Assembly: GCA_945872015.1 (NCBI GenBank)
Contig: CAMBYJ010000026.1
Coordinates: 1-12,738 of the forward strand
DNA: 12,738 nt
Direction: 5' to 3'
Origin: Chitinophaga pinensis
GTDB lineage: Bacteria; Bacteroidota; Bacteroidia; AKYH767-A; OLB10
Part shown: positions 1-7,923 of the stretch, one piece after another
How positions within the stretch are numbered: the stretch's first letter is position 1
How the letters are laid out: each line of letters opens with the position of its first letter
The notes under the pieces: model-generated
What the model saw: only the letters and a program-made list of their open reading frames with translations
Told to the model about the DNA's origin: nothing
Databases searched by the model: none
Position numbers and translations under genes: made by a program

Positions 1-821
1 CAGAAAACCAAGAAGACGGCAGTCCAACAGTATTATTGTTGGTTACTCTTGGTCTGATTGCATTGTATTTTATTTTAAATAGTGCCAAAAAAGGACTAGA
101 ACGAGTTGTTCGTCAGCGTGAAGGACTATCAGAGCCTCCAGTTTATAGAGGTAAGGCATGGGTTCGTGAACACAAGAAGCTCATAGTAGTGATTATATTG
201 TTTTTAGCTGTTACTGGCAGTGTAAAAGGGTGGTATGCACTTTCAGGTATTGGTATACAAGAAGGATACGCGCCAGATCAACCTATAAAATTTTCTCATG
301 CGCTTCACGTAACGCAAAATAAAATCGATTGTCGTTATTGCCACTCAGGTGCTGAGAAATCGAAAAACGCGAATATCCCTTCTCCAATGGTTTGTATGAA
401 CTGTCATGAATATGTTCAAGAAGGTCCACAATACGGAACAGAAGAAATTGCAAAGATTTACAAAGCAGTAGGTTGGGATAAGAATAAACAAGTTTATACT
501 GGTAAAACACAACCGATACAATGGGTTAGAATACATAACCTGCCTGATTTAGCTTACTTCAATCACGCTCAACACGTTAAAGTTGGTAAAGTTGAATGTC
601 AGACTTGCCATGGCGAAGTAGAGAAAATGGAAGTTATGAAGCAAGCTTCTCCTTTAACAATGGGATGGTGTATTAACTGCCACCGTGAAACAGAAGTTAA
701 AATGGAAGGCAATGATTACTATAAAGAGTTGCACGAAAAGTTAAAGAAACAACATGGCCCTGATGCTAAACTTACAGTTGATAAAATCGGCGGTTTAGAG
801 TGTGCGCGTTGTCACTATTAA
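1..821 (+). CDS. actA: ActA, multiheme cytochrome c subunit of alternative complex III (5' end missing)
   Basis: Membrane-anchored cytochrome c that passes electrons within alternative complex III (ACIII) at the periplasmic face. Five CxxCH heme c motifs are visible: CRYCH (330-344), CMNCH (393-407), CQTCH (597-611), CINCH (669-683) and CARCH (801-815), the last one residue from the stop. This matches the pentaheme ActA of characterised ACIII. Two hydrophobic stretches lie before the hemes, at about 30-77 and 174-233, the second a clear membrane span. The frame is open from base 3, and the first in-frame ATG comes only after the first heme motif. The TTG at 36 is inside a hydrophobic segment, so the true start is upstream of the window. 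Many Bacteroidota ActA proteins have an additional N-terminal monoheme cytochrome c domain; that this one does is inference. It is the first visible gene of the act-cox cluster, 45 bases before actB. Confidence 0.93.
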   Translation, partial: ENQEDGSPTVLLLVTLGLIALYFILNSAKKGLERVVRQREGLSEPPVYRGKAWVREHKKLIVVIILFLAVTGSVKGWYALSGIGIQEGYAPDQPIKFSHALHVTQNKIDCRYCHSGAEKSKNANIPSPMVCMNCHEYVQEGPQYGTEEIAKIYKAVGWDKNKQVYTGKTQPIQWVRIHNLPDLAYFNHAQHVKVGKVECQTCHGEVEKMEVMKQASPLTMGWCINCHRETEVKMEGNDYYKELHEKLKKQHGPDAKLTVDKIGGLECARCHY

Positions 822-866
822 TAATATAAGTAAACAATTAATCTGAAAAATACTCCAATCACGGAT

Positions 867-3800
867 ATGGAAAAAAGATATTGGAAAGGTGTAGAAGAGC
901 TCAATAATACTCCTGAGTTTACACGCTTACGCGATAACGAGTTTTTTGAGCACTTACCGGTGGATGAAGTTCTTAATAAAAAGGCTGCATCTGACTCCTC
1001 AACAACACGTAGGGATTTCTTAAAATTTTTAGGGTTTAGCGTAGCTGCGGCTTCTTTGGCTGCCTGCGATGCCCCTGTAAAAAAGGCAATTCCTTATGTT
1101 TCAAAACCAGAAGAAATTACGTTAGGTATTCCTAATTATTATGCTTCTTCTTATTATGATGGTACGGACTACTGCAGTGTTTTAGTTAAAACACGCGAAG
1201 GTCGTCCTATCAAAATTGAAGGAAACGATTTATCATCTATTACTAAAGGTGCTACTAATGCTCGTGTTCAGGGTTCTGTATTGAGTCTTTATGATAGCGC
1301 TCGTTTAGCTCATCCTTTAAAAGGTGGACAAAAGTCTGATTGGAAAACAGTTGATGCTGATATTACGGCTAAATTAACTGCAGCATCTGCAGCAGGTAAG
1401 AAAATCGCTATCGTAGCATCTTCAAACGCTAGTCCGTCAGCTAAAAAAGCAATCGCTGATTTTTCTGCAAAATATACTACAGCTACATTAGTTACTTACG
1501 ATGCAGTATCATATAATGGTATTGTGAAAGGTAATGAAATGTCTTTCGGAAAGGCTATCGTTCCTACTTACAGCTTTGATAAAGCAGAGATTATTGTAAG
1601 TTTTGCAGCTGATTTCTTAAACAATTGGATTTCTCCAATTGAATTTGCTAATCAGTACGGAACAGGAAGAAAATTAAGAAATGGTAAGAGATCAATGTCT
1701 CGACACATTCAAGTGGAAGCAACATTATCACTTGCTGGTTCAAATGCGGATAGCCGTTACAAAGTAAAACCAAGTGAATTATCATCAGCTGTTGCAGCAC
1801 TTTATAATAAGGTAGCAGCATTAGCAGGTGGTTCATCAGTTTCTGCTTCTGCAAATTCGTTTGATAAAGCTGCTGATTCAGTAGCTAAAGAATTATGGGC
1901 AGCTAAAGGAAAAGCTTTAGTTGTAAGTGGTTCAAATGATCCAAATGAACAAGTATTAGTAAACGCTATCAACAGTATGCTTGGTAGTTATGGAAATACA
2001 ATTAGCCTTGATTCAGTTTGTAATTTACGTTCAAGTAACGATGCAGCAGTAACTGAGTTAATGCAATCAATGAATGCTGGTCAAGTGGGTGCGGTAATAT
2101 TCTGGAATTCAAATCCAGTTTATTCAATGCCTTCAATGGCTGAAGCAATTGCGAAAGTGGGAACAAAAATTTCCCTTTCAGATCGTAACGATGAAACAGC
2201 ATCTAAGTGTGATTACGTTTGTCCAGATCACCACTATTTAGAGTCGTGGGGAGATGTTGAACCATACACAAATCGATATTCATTAATGCAACCTACAATC
2301 CGTCCTTTATTCAATACTCGTCAGGCACCTGAGAGTTTATTGAAGTGGGCTGGTGTTCAGGTAGCAGATTATTATACCTATGTGCGTGCTAATTGGGAAG
2401 CAAATGTTTATCCTAAGCAAACAGGTATGTCTTCTTTTGAGGCATTCTGGACAAAGTCGTTACAAGATGGTGTATTTACGGCAGCAATTCCGGCAGCTTC
2501 TGCTGTTACTTTTGCTGGCAATGTTTCGGATGCAGCTTCTAAATTAATGAAGCCATCAGCTGGAACAGATGTAATGCTATATGAGAAAACAGGTTTAGGT
2601 AATGGTAGTCAGGCAAATAATCCTTGGTTACAGGAATTACCTGATCCTATCTCTAAAGTATGTTGGGATAACTACTTTGCAATTCTTCCAGCATATGCAG
2701 AAAAATTAAAGGTAGTTCAAGGAAATATTATTGAGGTAAAAGTTGGTAATACATCTATCAAAGGACCAGTATTTTTACAACCTGCGATGGCCGATAATAC
2801 AATTGCAGTTGCAGTTGGTTACGGAAGAACAGCTACTGGTAAAGCAGGAAATGGAGTAGGGTTTAATGCCTATCCGTTTATGACAATGGTAAATGGATCT
2901 TTATCAATGGTTGCTGCAAGTGCAACAGTTACGAAAACAGTTGAAGACGATCATACTTTAGCGGCTACACAAACGCATCACACAATGATGGGTCGTGAAA
3001 TCGTGAAAGAAACAACTTTAAGCAAGTGGTTAAAGGATTCAACAGCTGGTAATGAACAAAAATTAATTGAATCTCCTTACGGAAAGAAAAAGCCAGAAGA
3101 GTTAGACCTTTGGGCTACTCCTGAGAATCCAGGATTTGATCGTCCGAACCATAGCTGGGGATTAGGAATTGATTTAAATGCATGTATTGGTTGTGGATCT
3201 TGTGTGGTTGCTTGTAATGCAGAAAATAATGTTCCTGTTGTAGGTAAAGATGAAATCGGCCGTGCTCGTGAGATGCATTGGATTCGTATCGATCGTTACT
3301 ATAGCAGTGATACAACAAAAGAAAATGCAGGTGATAAAGGATTAGGAAAGTTGAGCATGTATGGTGAAATGGAAAAACCAGGTTCTGATAATCCAGAAGT
3401 ATTCTTCCAGCCAGTAATGTGTCAGCATTGTAACCATGCTCCTTGCGAGACTGTTTGTCCTGTTGCCGCTACAACACATAGCAGCGAAGGATTAAACATG
3501 ATGGCTTATAACCGTTGCGTAGGTACTCGTTATTGTGCAAACAACTGTCCATATAAAGTTCGTCGTTTTAACTGGTTTAAGTATAGCGACAATGAGCAGT
3601 TCCCATACAACATGCAAGACAACTTAGGTAAGATGGTTTTAAATCCAGATGTAGTTGTTCGTTCACGTGGGGTAATGGAAAAATGTTCAATGTGTGTTCA
3701 GAGAATTCAGTACGGTAAGTTAGAAGCTAAGAAAGCAGGTCGTCGTCCTGGTGATGGTGAAATCAAAACTGCTTGTGCTCAGGCTTGTCCTACAAATGCA

Positions 3801-3938
3801 ATTGTATTTGGTGACTTTAACGATAAGAACAGTGAAGTAAGTAACTTGTTCAAAGATCCAAGAAGCTACCATTTATTAGCTGAATTAAATGTGCAACCTT
3901 CAGTATTCTATCAAACAAAAGTTCGTAACAAGAGCTAA
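867..3938 (+). CDS. actB: ActB, iron-sulfur subunit of alternative complex III (molybdopterin-oxidoreductase-like, Tat-exported)
   Basis: Large periplasmic subunit of ACIII that relays electrons between the quinol-oxidising membrane subunits and the heme subunits. Residues 1-45 match the extended pre-Tat region known in this family; a twin-arginine motif follows (RR at 48-49, RRDFLKFLG), then a hydrophobic stretch ending in LAAC with Cys67. The middle, to about residue 760, resembles a molybdopterin oxidoreductase catalytic domain, which in ActB of known structure carries no molybdenum cofactor. It has Ala/Ser/Lys-rich stretches. The C-terminal ferredoxin-like domain has four cysteine groups: C773/776/779/783; C852/855/860/864; C884/890/894; and C940/943 with C970/974. 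The third group has Thr887 where a fourth Cys would be, which fits three [4Fe-4S] clusters and one [3Fe-4S], as reported for ACIII. The length of 1023 residues is normal for the fused Bacteroidota form. The ATG at 867 is preferred because it begins the conserved N-terminal YWKGVEEL-type segment. actC follows after 43 bases. Confidence 0.95.
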   Translation: MEKRYWKGVEELNNTPEFTRLRDNEFFEHLPVDEVLNKKAASDSSTTRRDFLKFLGFSVAAASLAACDAPVKKAIPYVSKPEEITLGIPNYYASSYYDGTDYCSVLVKTREGRPIKIEGNDLSSITKGATNARVQGSVLSLYDSARLAHPLKGGQKSDWKTVDADITAKLTAASAAGKKIAIVASSNASPSAKKAIADFSAKYTTATLVTYDAVSYNGIVKGNEMSFGKAIVPTYSFDKAEIIVSFAADFLNNWISPIEFANQYGTGRKLRNGKRSMSRHIQVEATLSLAGSNADSRYKVKPSELSSAVAALYNKVAALAGGSSVSASANSFDKAADSVAKELWAAKGKALVVSGSNDPNEQVLVNAINSMLGSYGNTISLDSVCNLRSSNDAAVTELMQSMNAGQVGAVIFWNSNPVYSMPSMAEAIAKVGTKISLSDRNDETASKCDYVCPDHHYLESWGDVEPYTNRYSLMQPTIRPLFNTRQAPESLLKWAGVQVADYYTYVRANWEANVYPKQTGMSSFEAFWTKSLQDGVFTAAIPAASAVTFAGNVSDAASKLMKPSAGTDVMLYEKTGLGNGSQANNPWLQELPDPISKVCWDNYFAILPAYAEKLKVVQGNIIEVKVGNTSIKGPVFLQPAMADNTIAVAVGYGRTATGKAGNGVGFNAYPFMTMVNGSLSMVAASATVTKTVEDDHTLAATQTHHTMMGREIVKETTLSKWLKDSTAGNEQKLIESPYGKKKPEELDLWATPENPGFDRPNHSWGLGIDLNACIGCGSCVVACNAENNVPVVGKDEIGRAREMHWIRIDRYYSSDTTKENAGDKGLGKLSMYGEMEKPGSDNPEVFFQPVMCQHCNHAPCETVCPVAATTHSSEGLNMMAYNRCVGTRYCANNCPYKVRRFNWFKYSDNEQFPYNMQDNLGKMVLNPDVVVRSRGVMEKCSMCVQRIQYGKLEAKKAGRRPGDGEIKTACAQACPTNAIVFGDFNDKNSEVSNLFKDPRSYHLLAELNVQPSVFYQTKVRNKS

Positions 3939-3981
3939 TCATTAATAACAAAAAATTAATTAACGAAGTAATAATTCGTCT

Positions 3982-5367
3982 ATGCATAAAGAATCGGAAC
4001 TAAGACCCCCTCTCATTTTAGGAGAGAAAACATGGCACGATATCACAGAAGATGTTTGTCGCCCGGTTGAGTCGAAAGCAAACAAATGGTGGAAAATAGC
4101 ATTTACAGTAGCTGTTGCCGGTTTGCTTTGGTGGATCATTTCTGTATCATATACATTGGGAACAGGTCTCGGTGTATGGGGATTAAATAAAACAGTTGGT
4201 TGGGCATGGGATATCACCAACTTCGTATGGTGGGTAGGTATCGGTCACGCTGGTACGTTAATCTCAGCAATCTTATTGTTGTTCCGTCAAAAATGGCGTT
4301 TATCAATTAACCGTTCAGCAGAAGCGATGACCATCTTCGCCGTAATTTGTGCTGCTACTTTTATCTTATCTCACATGGGTCGCCCGTGGGTAGGTTACTG
4401 GTCATTACCATTAGCTAACCAATTTGGTTCGTTATGGGTAAACTTTAACTCTCCACTTGTTTGGGACGTATTCGCAATCTCTACTTACTTCTCTGTATCA
4501 ATCGTATTCTGGTATACAGGTCTTATTCCTGACTTTGCTGTAATTCGCGACCGTGCTAAAACAAAATGGTCAAAGCGTATTTATACAATCTTAAGTTTTG
4601 GATGGGTAGGTACAGCTAAAAACTGGCAACGTTTCGAAGAGGTATCTCTAGTATTAGCAGGTTTATCAACTCCACTTGTATTATCGGTTCACTCGGTTGT
4701 ATCAATGGACTTTGCTACTTCAATCGTTCCGGGATGGCATACAACAATTTTCCCTCCTTACTTCGTAGCAGGTGCAATCTTCTCGGGATTTGCCATGGTA
4801 CAAACGTTATTGATTATCGTTCGTAAAGTATTAACATTAGAAGACTACATTACAATTTACCACATCGATATGATGAACCGAGTAATTTTAATTACAGGTT
4901 CAATTGTAGGTGTTGCGTACTTAACAGAGTTCTTTATCGCATGGTATTCAGGAGTTGAATATGAACAATATGCGTTTATTAATCGTGCTACTGGACCTTA
5001 CTGGTGGGCATATTGGAGTATGATGACATGTAACGTAATCACTCCTCAGTTATTCTGGTCTTCTAAATTACGTGAGAACGTATTCGCAACTTTCATCATT
5101 TCGATTTTCGTTAACATCGGAATGTGGTTCGAGCGTTTCGTAATCATCGTTACATCATTACACCGTGATTATGTAACATCAAGCTGGACGATGTATTCTC
5201 CAACTTGGGTTGAAGCAGGAATCTTTATCGGTTCAATTGGATTATTCTTCACATGTTTCTTGTTATTTGCTCGCGTATTCCCAGTAATCGCAATGAGTGA
5301 ATTAAAAACAATTGTGAAGTCTTCATCTGAAGGAGCTAAGAAAAAATCAAATCAATCAAATCACTAA
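3982..5367 (+). CDS. actC: ActC, NrfD/PsrC-like integral membrane quinol-binding subunit of alternative complex III
   Basis: Polytopic membrane protein of the NrfD/PsrC family, proposed site of menaquinol oxidation on the periplasmic side of ACIII. It has 461 residues and many hydrophobic segments, including about 38-58, 80-101, 114-131, 160-182, 222-240, 257-281, 301-322, 366-392 and 410-435, consistent with about ten spans. Family-like features are GHAGTLISAILLLFRQKWR (His89), HMGRPW (His131), WDVF (Asp162) and SVHSVVSMDFA (His237, Asp243). Buried His and Asp residues of this kind have been proposed as quinol and proton-path ligands in the family; assigning them here is inference. The N-terminal 35 residues are polar and the C-terminal tail is Lys/Ser-rich, both likely cytoplasmic. 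The ATG at 3982 is the first of the frame and lacks a Shine-Dalgarno. actD follows after 11 bases. The paralogous partner in the same cluster is actF. Confidence 0.95.
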   Translation: MHKESELRPPLILGEKTWHDITEDVCRPVESKANKWWKIAFTVAVAGLLWWIISVSYTLGTGLGVWGLNKTVGWAWDITNFVWWVGIGHAGTLISAILLLFRQKWRLSINRSAEAMTIFAVICAATFILSHMGRPWVGYWSLPLANQFGSLWVNFNSPLVWDVFAISTYFSVSIVFWYTGLIPDFAVIRDRAKTKWSKRIYTILSFGWVGTAKNWQRFEEVSLVLAGLSTPLVLSVHSVVSMDFATSIVPGWHTTIFPPYFVAGAIFSGFAMVQTLLIIVRKVLTLEDYITIYHIDMMNRVILITGSIVGVAYLTEFFIAWYSGVEYEQYAFINRATGPYWWAYWSMMTCNVITPQLFWSSKLRENVFATFIISIFVNIGMWFERFVIIVTSLHRDYVTSSWTMYSPTWVEAGIFIGSIGLFFTCFLLFARVFPVIAMSELKTIVKSSSEGAKKKSNQSNH

Positions 5368-5378
5368 GACTTACACAT

Positions 5379-5906
5379 ATGAGCGCTGCAGAAAAAAAAT
5401 TCGTTTACGGCATCTTTAATGATGATGAAGTAGTGGTAAATGCTATTGGAACATTGCGTAGTCAAGGACTAAAAGTAAAAGATGTAATATCTCCATTTCC
5501 AATTCACGGCTTAGATCATGAATTAGGATTGGCAAGAACAAGAATATCTATTTGTGCATTCATATATGGTATGACAGGTTTAAGTTTAGCTTTGTTGATG
5601 ATGTACTATATGAACATCTTCGATTGGGCAATGGATATTGGTGGAAAGCCAAGTTTTGCATTCTACAAAAACTTACCTGCGTTTATTCCTGTAACATTTG
5701 AAAGTACTGTATTGTGTGCTGCACACGGAATGGTAATTACTTTTTTATTAAGAAGTAAAATTCTTCCAGGTGTTGAACCTCATATTATTCACCCAAGAAT
5801 GGCTGATGATCATTTTGTGATGGCTATTCAAGTGAAAGAAGATACAGACCTTGCAAAAGTAGAATCATTAGTAAAAGCTGCAGGTGCAGTTGAATTTAAA
5901 TCTTAA
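5379..5906 (+). CDS. actD: ActD, DUF3341 family membrane subunit of alternative complex III
   Basis: Small subunit of ACIII with no known cofactor; in solved complexes it packs beside the quinol-binding membrane subunit. The 175 residues show the DUF3341 layout: a soluble N-terminal part ending in SPFPIHGLD (38-46), a first membrane span at about 57-80, a short loop with GGKP (88-91), a second span starting near IPVTFE (103-108) and running to about 125, then a soluble tail with a DDHF motif (143-146). Length and motifs are normal for the family. It lies 11 bases after actC and 42 before actE, so it is almost certainly cotranscribed. The position between actC and actE is the usual one. Assignment rests on family motifs and gene order; the biochemical role is inferred from the complex. 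Confidence 0.92.
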   Translation: MSAAEKKFVYGIFNDDEVVVNAIGTLRSQGLKVKDVISPFPIHGLDHELGLARTRISICAFIYGMTGLSLALLMMYYMNIFDWAMDIGGKPSFAFYKNLPAFIPVTFESTVLCAAHGMVITFLLRSKILPGVEPHIIHPRMADDHFVMAIQVKEDTDLAKVESLVKAAGAVEFKS

Positions 5907-5948
5907 TAATTAAACAGCGATAATTCAAAATCCATCGCATCCAAGGAT

Positions 5949-6584
5949 ATGAAGATAACTTCCAAAATTCTATACGTAGGAGTAACATCAGTAGTGATGT
6001 TGGCTGCTTCTTGTAGTAAAGATCCGAAAAGCCCAGGATTAGAATACATGCCAGACATGTATCGTTCACCTTCTTATGAAGTGTATACTACTAATCCCAA
6101 TTTCCCTGATAGTTTAACGATGCAAGCTCCTGTAAAAGGAAGTATTCCTCGTAACTATACTTTCTTCAATTACCCTTCGTCAAACGAAGGATATGAAGCC
6201 GCTGGACGTGATGTAAAAAATCCGTTAGCAGTAACAGAAGAAAATGTGGCAGAAGGAAAACGTCAATATGAAATTTATTGTACGCATTGCCATGGAGCTA
6301 CAGGTCAAGGTGACGGAAGTATTGTGGCTATTGGTAAGTTTCCACCTCCACCATCATATTCTAAAGGTAATTCATCTCGTGGAGGAGCAATGCGCGACTT
6401 AACAGATGGGAAAGTGTATCATACTATCACTTACGGAATTAATTTAATGGGAGCTCATGCATCTCAGATTAATCCTGAAGACCGATGGAAAATTGTAATG
6501 TACGTTCGTCAACTACAAAACGATAACAAGCCCGTTGGTTCAACAACAACTACTACACCTGATTCAACCAAGGTAAAACCTTAA
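5949..6584 (+). CDS. actE: ActE, monoheme cytochrome c lipoprotein subunit of alternative complex III
   Basis: Periplasmic cytochrome c of ACIII, likely part of the exit route of electrons toward the oxidase or a soluble carrier. The first 21 residues form a lipoprotein signal peptide ending in LAAS before Cys22, which should be lipidated; it is followed by SKDP. A single heme motif CTHCHG covers residues 111-116, with GQGDG just after it, and Met167 (in INLMGAH) is the best candidate for the sixth heme ligand. A helix ending in WKIVMYVRQLQ closes the cytochrome fold. The last 20 residues form a Thr/Pro/Lys-rich tail of low complexity. At 211 residues it has the size expected for ActE. The ATG at 5949 is chosen because the signal peptide begins there. 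It lies 42 bases after actD and 30 before actF. Confidence 0.94.
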   Translation: MKITSKILYVGVTSVVMLAASCSKDPKSPGLEYMPDMYRSPSYEVYTTNPNFPDSLTMQAPVKGSIPRNYTFFNYPSSNEGYEAAGRDVKNPLAVTEENVAEGKRQYEIYCTHCHGATGQGDGSIVAIGKFPPPPSYSKGNSSRGGAMRDLTDGKVYHTITYGINLMGAHASQINPEDRWKIVMYVRQLQNDNKPVGSTTTTTPDSTKVKP

Positions 6585-6614
6585 TCATATTTCAATACCG
6601 ATCAACGACTAATT

Positions 6615-7874
6615 ATGGGACACCATCAACATATTGAGGTAACAAGTACAAAGCCATACGAGTTTACCCGCAAAAACAGAATGATTGCAGGGGTAATGAT
6701 TATTATTGGATTAATAGCAATCATTGCACAGTTTGCAACACATCATACACAAACATGGTCTAATCTTCTCATGAACAACTTTATGTTTATGGGCATGGCG
6801 CTTTGCGCAACTTTCTTCTTGGCTGTTCAATATGTAGCTGAAGTAGGATGGAGTGCAGTGATAAAACGTCCTGTTGAAGCAATGGGTCAGGCAATTCCAG
6901 TTGCTGGAGGTATCATGGTTGTAATTATTTTATTAGGAGGCCAGTCATTGTACCATTGGATGGCTCCTGGTATTTCAACTCCTGGGTCAGAAAATTACGA
7001 TGCTATTATTGCTGGGAAAAACGCATTCTTAAATCCAGTTTTCTTTTGGATTCGTGTTGTTGCTTACTTTGTTATCTGGACTTACTTCACAAAATTATTT
7101 AGAAAAAATTCTTTGTTGAGTGATGAAGGTGATGGAAAAGGATACTGGCTAAAAAACAAATCTGCAGCTGCTAAATTTTTAGTTTTATTCGCTGCTACAG
7201 AATCTACTATGTCGTGGGATTTCATCATGAGCATCGATACACACTGGTATAGTACACTATTCGCATGGTATACATTTGCTGGTATGTTTGTTACATCAAT
7301 CGCAGCACTAGTATTCACTATTACTTATCTTAAATCAAAAGGATACTTACAAGAAGTTACAGAACATCATTTACATGATATCGGTAAGTTTATGTTTGCA
7401 TTCAGTATTTTCTGGACGTACTTATGGTTCTGTCAGTTTATGTTAATCTGGTATTCGAACATTCCTGAAGAAGTAACTTATTTTATGTTACGCCAGGATC
7501 ACTACCGTGGATGGTGGTTAGGTTCGTTCTTCATTAACTTCATTGCTCCATTTGTTATCTTAATGACAAGAGACGCAAAAAGAAAATTATACTTGCTAAT
7601 GTATATGTCTATCGTTATCTTCATCGGTCACTGGATAGATACATTCGTAATGGTGATTCCTGGGTCAATGTTAACCGCTGGTCATCACGCTGCTGAAGCT
7701 GGTGCTCATCACGGACATGCGTTGTCGTTAGGTTCAGTTGGATTAATGGAAATTGGAACAACACTCGGATTTATCGGATTGTTCATGTACATTGTTCAGC
7801 ATCACTTAAGCAAAGCGCCATTGGTAGCTAAAAATCATCCAATGCTTGAAGAGAGCTTACATCACGCTATATAA
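6615..7874 (+). CDS. actF: ActF, second NrfD-like integral membrane subunit of alternative complex III
   Basis: Polytopic membrane subunit paralogous to ActC, often annotated quinol:cytochrome c oxidoreductase quinone-binding subunit 2. Its 419 residues show about ten membrane spans, among them about 23-41, 52-73, 95-112, 141-160, 186-200, 213-238, 257-281, 302-317, 327-349 and 373-395. ActF has been proposed to help conduct protons rather than to bind quinol, but this is less settled than for ActC. Visible conserved-looking polar groups in spans include ATESTMSWDFIMSID (194-208) and FIGHWID (336-342). The start carries a small His cluster (GHHQH, residues 2-6), and a second one occupies the loop at 357-368 (HH, HH and H). 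The C-terminal tail also has paired His residues. It is the last act gene and is followed after 49 bases by coxB, the standard link between ACIII and its partner oxidase. Confidence 0.94.
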   Translation: MGHHQHIEVTSTKPYEFTRKNRMIAGVMIIIGLIAIIAQFATHHTQTWSNLLMNNFMFMGMALCATFFLAVQYVAEVGWSAVIKRPVEAMGQAIPVAGGIMVVIILLGGQSLYHWMAPGISTPGSENYDAIIAGKNAFLNPVFFWIRVVAYFVIWTYFTKLFRKNSLLSDEGDGKGYWLKNKSAAAKFLVLFAATESTMSWDFIMSIDTHWYSTLFAWYTFAGMFVTSIAALVFTITYLKSKGYLQEVTEHHLHDIGKFMFAFSIFWTYLWFCQFMLIWYSNIPEEVTYFMLRQDHYRGWWLGSFFINFIAPFVILMTRDAKRKLYLLMYMSIVIFIGHWIDTFVMVIPGSMLTAGHHAAEAGAHHGHALSLGSVGLMEIGTTLGFIGLFMYIVQHHLSKAPLVAKNHPMLEESLHHAI

Positions 7875-7923
7875 TACTAAGAAATAAATTTATTAATTCA
7901 ATATCCCTCAACCAACACTCGAT

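Noticed and set aside
1320..1960. Ala/Ser/Lys-rich stretches in ActB as a possible foreign insertion.
   Set aside because: The frame is unbroken, codon use is like the flanks, and the total length is normal for fused Bacteroidota ActB.
3963..3979. Short inverted repeat ACGAA...TTCGT just before the actC start.
   Set aside because: A 5-bp AT-rich stem with a 7-base loop is too weak and likely by chance; no second copy was seen before other genes.
3960..4220. Minus-strand open frame of 86 codons overlapping the start of actC.
   Set aside because: It is a shadow of actC with no family resemblance; the other minus-strand frames in the window are rejected for the same reason.
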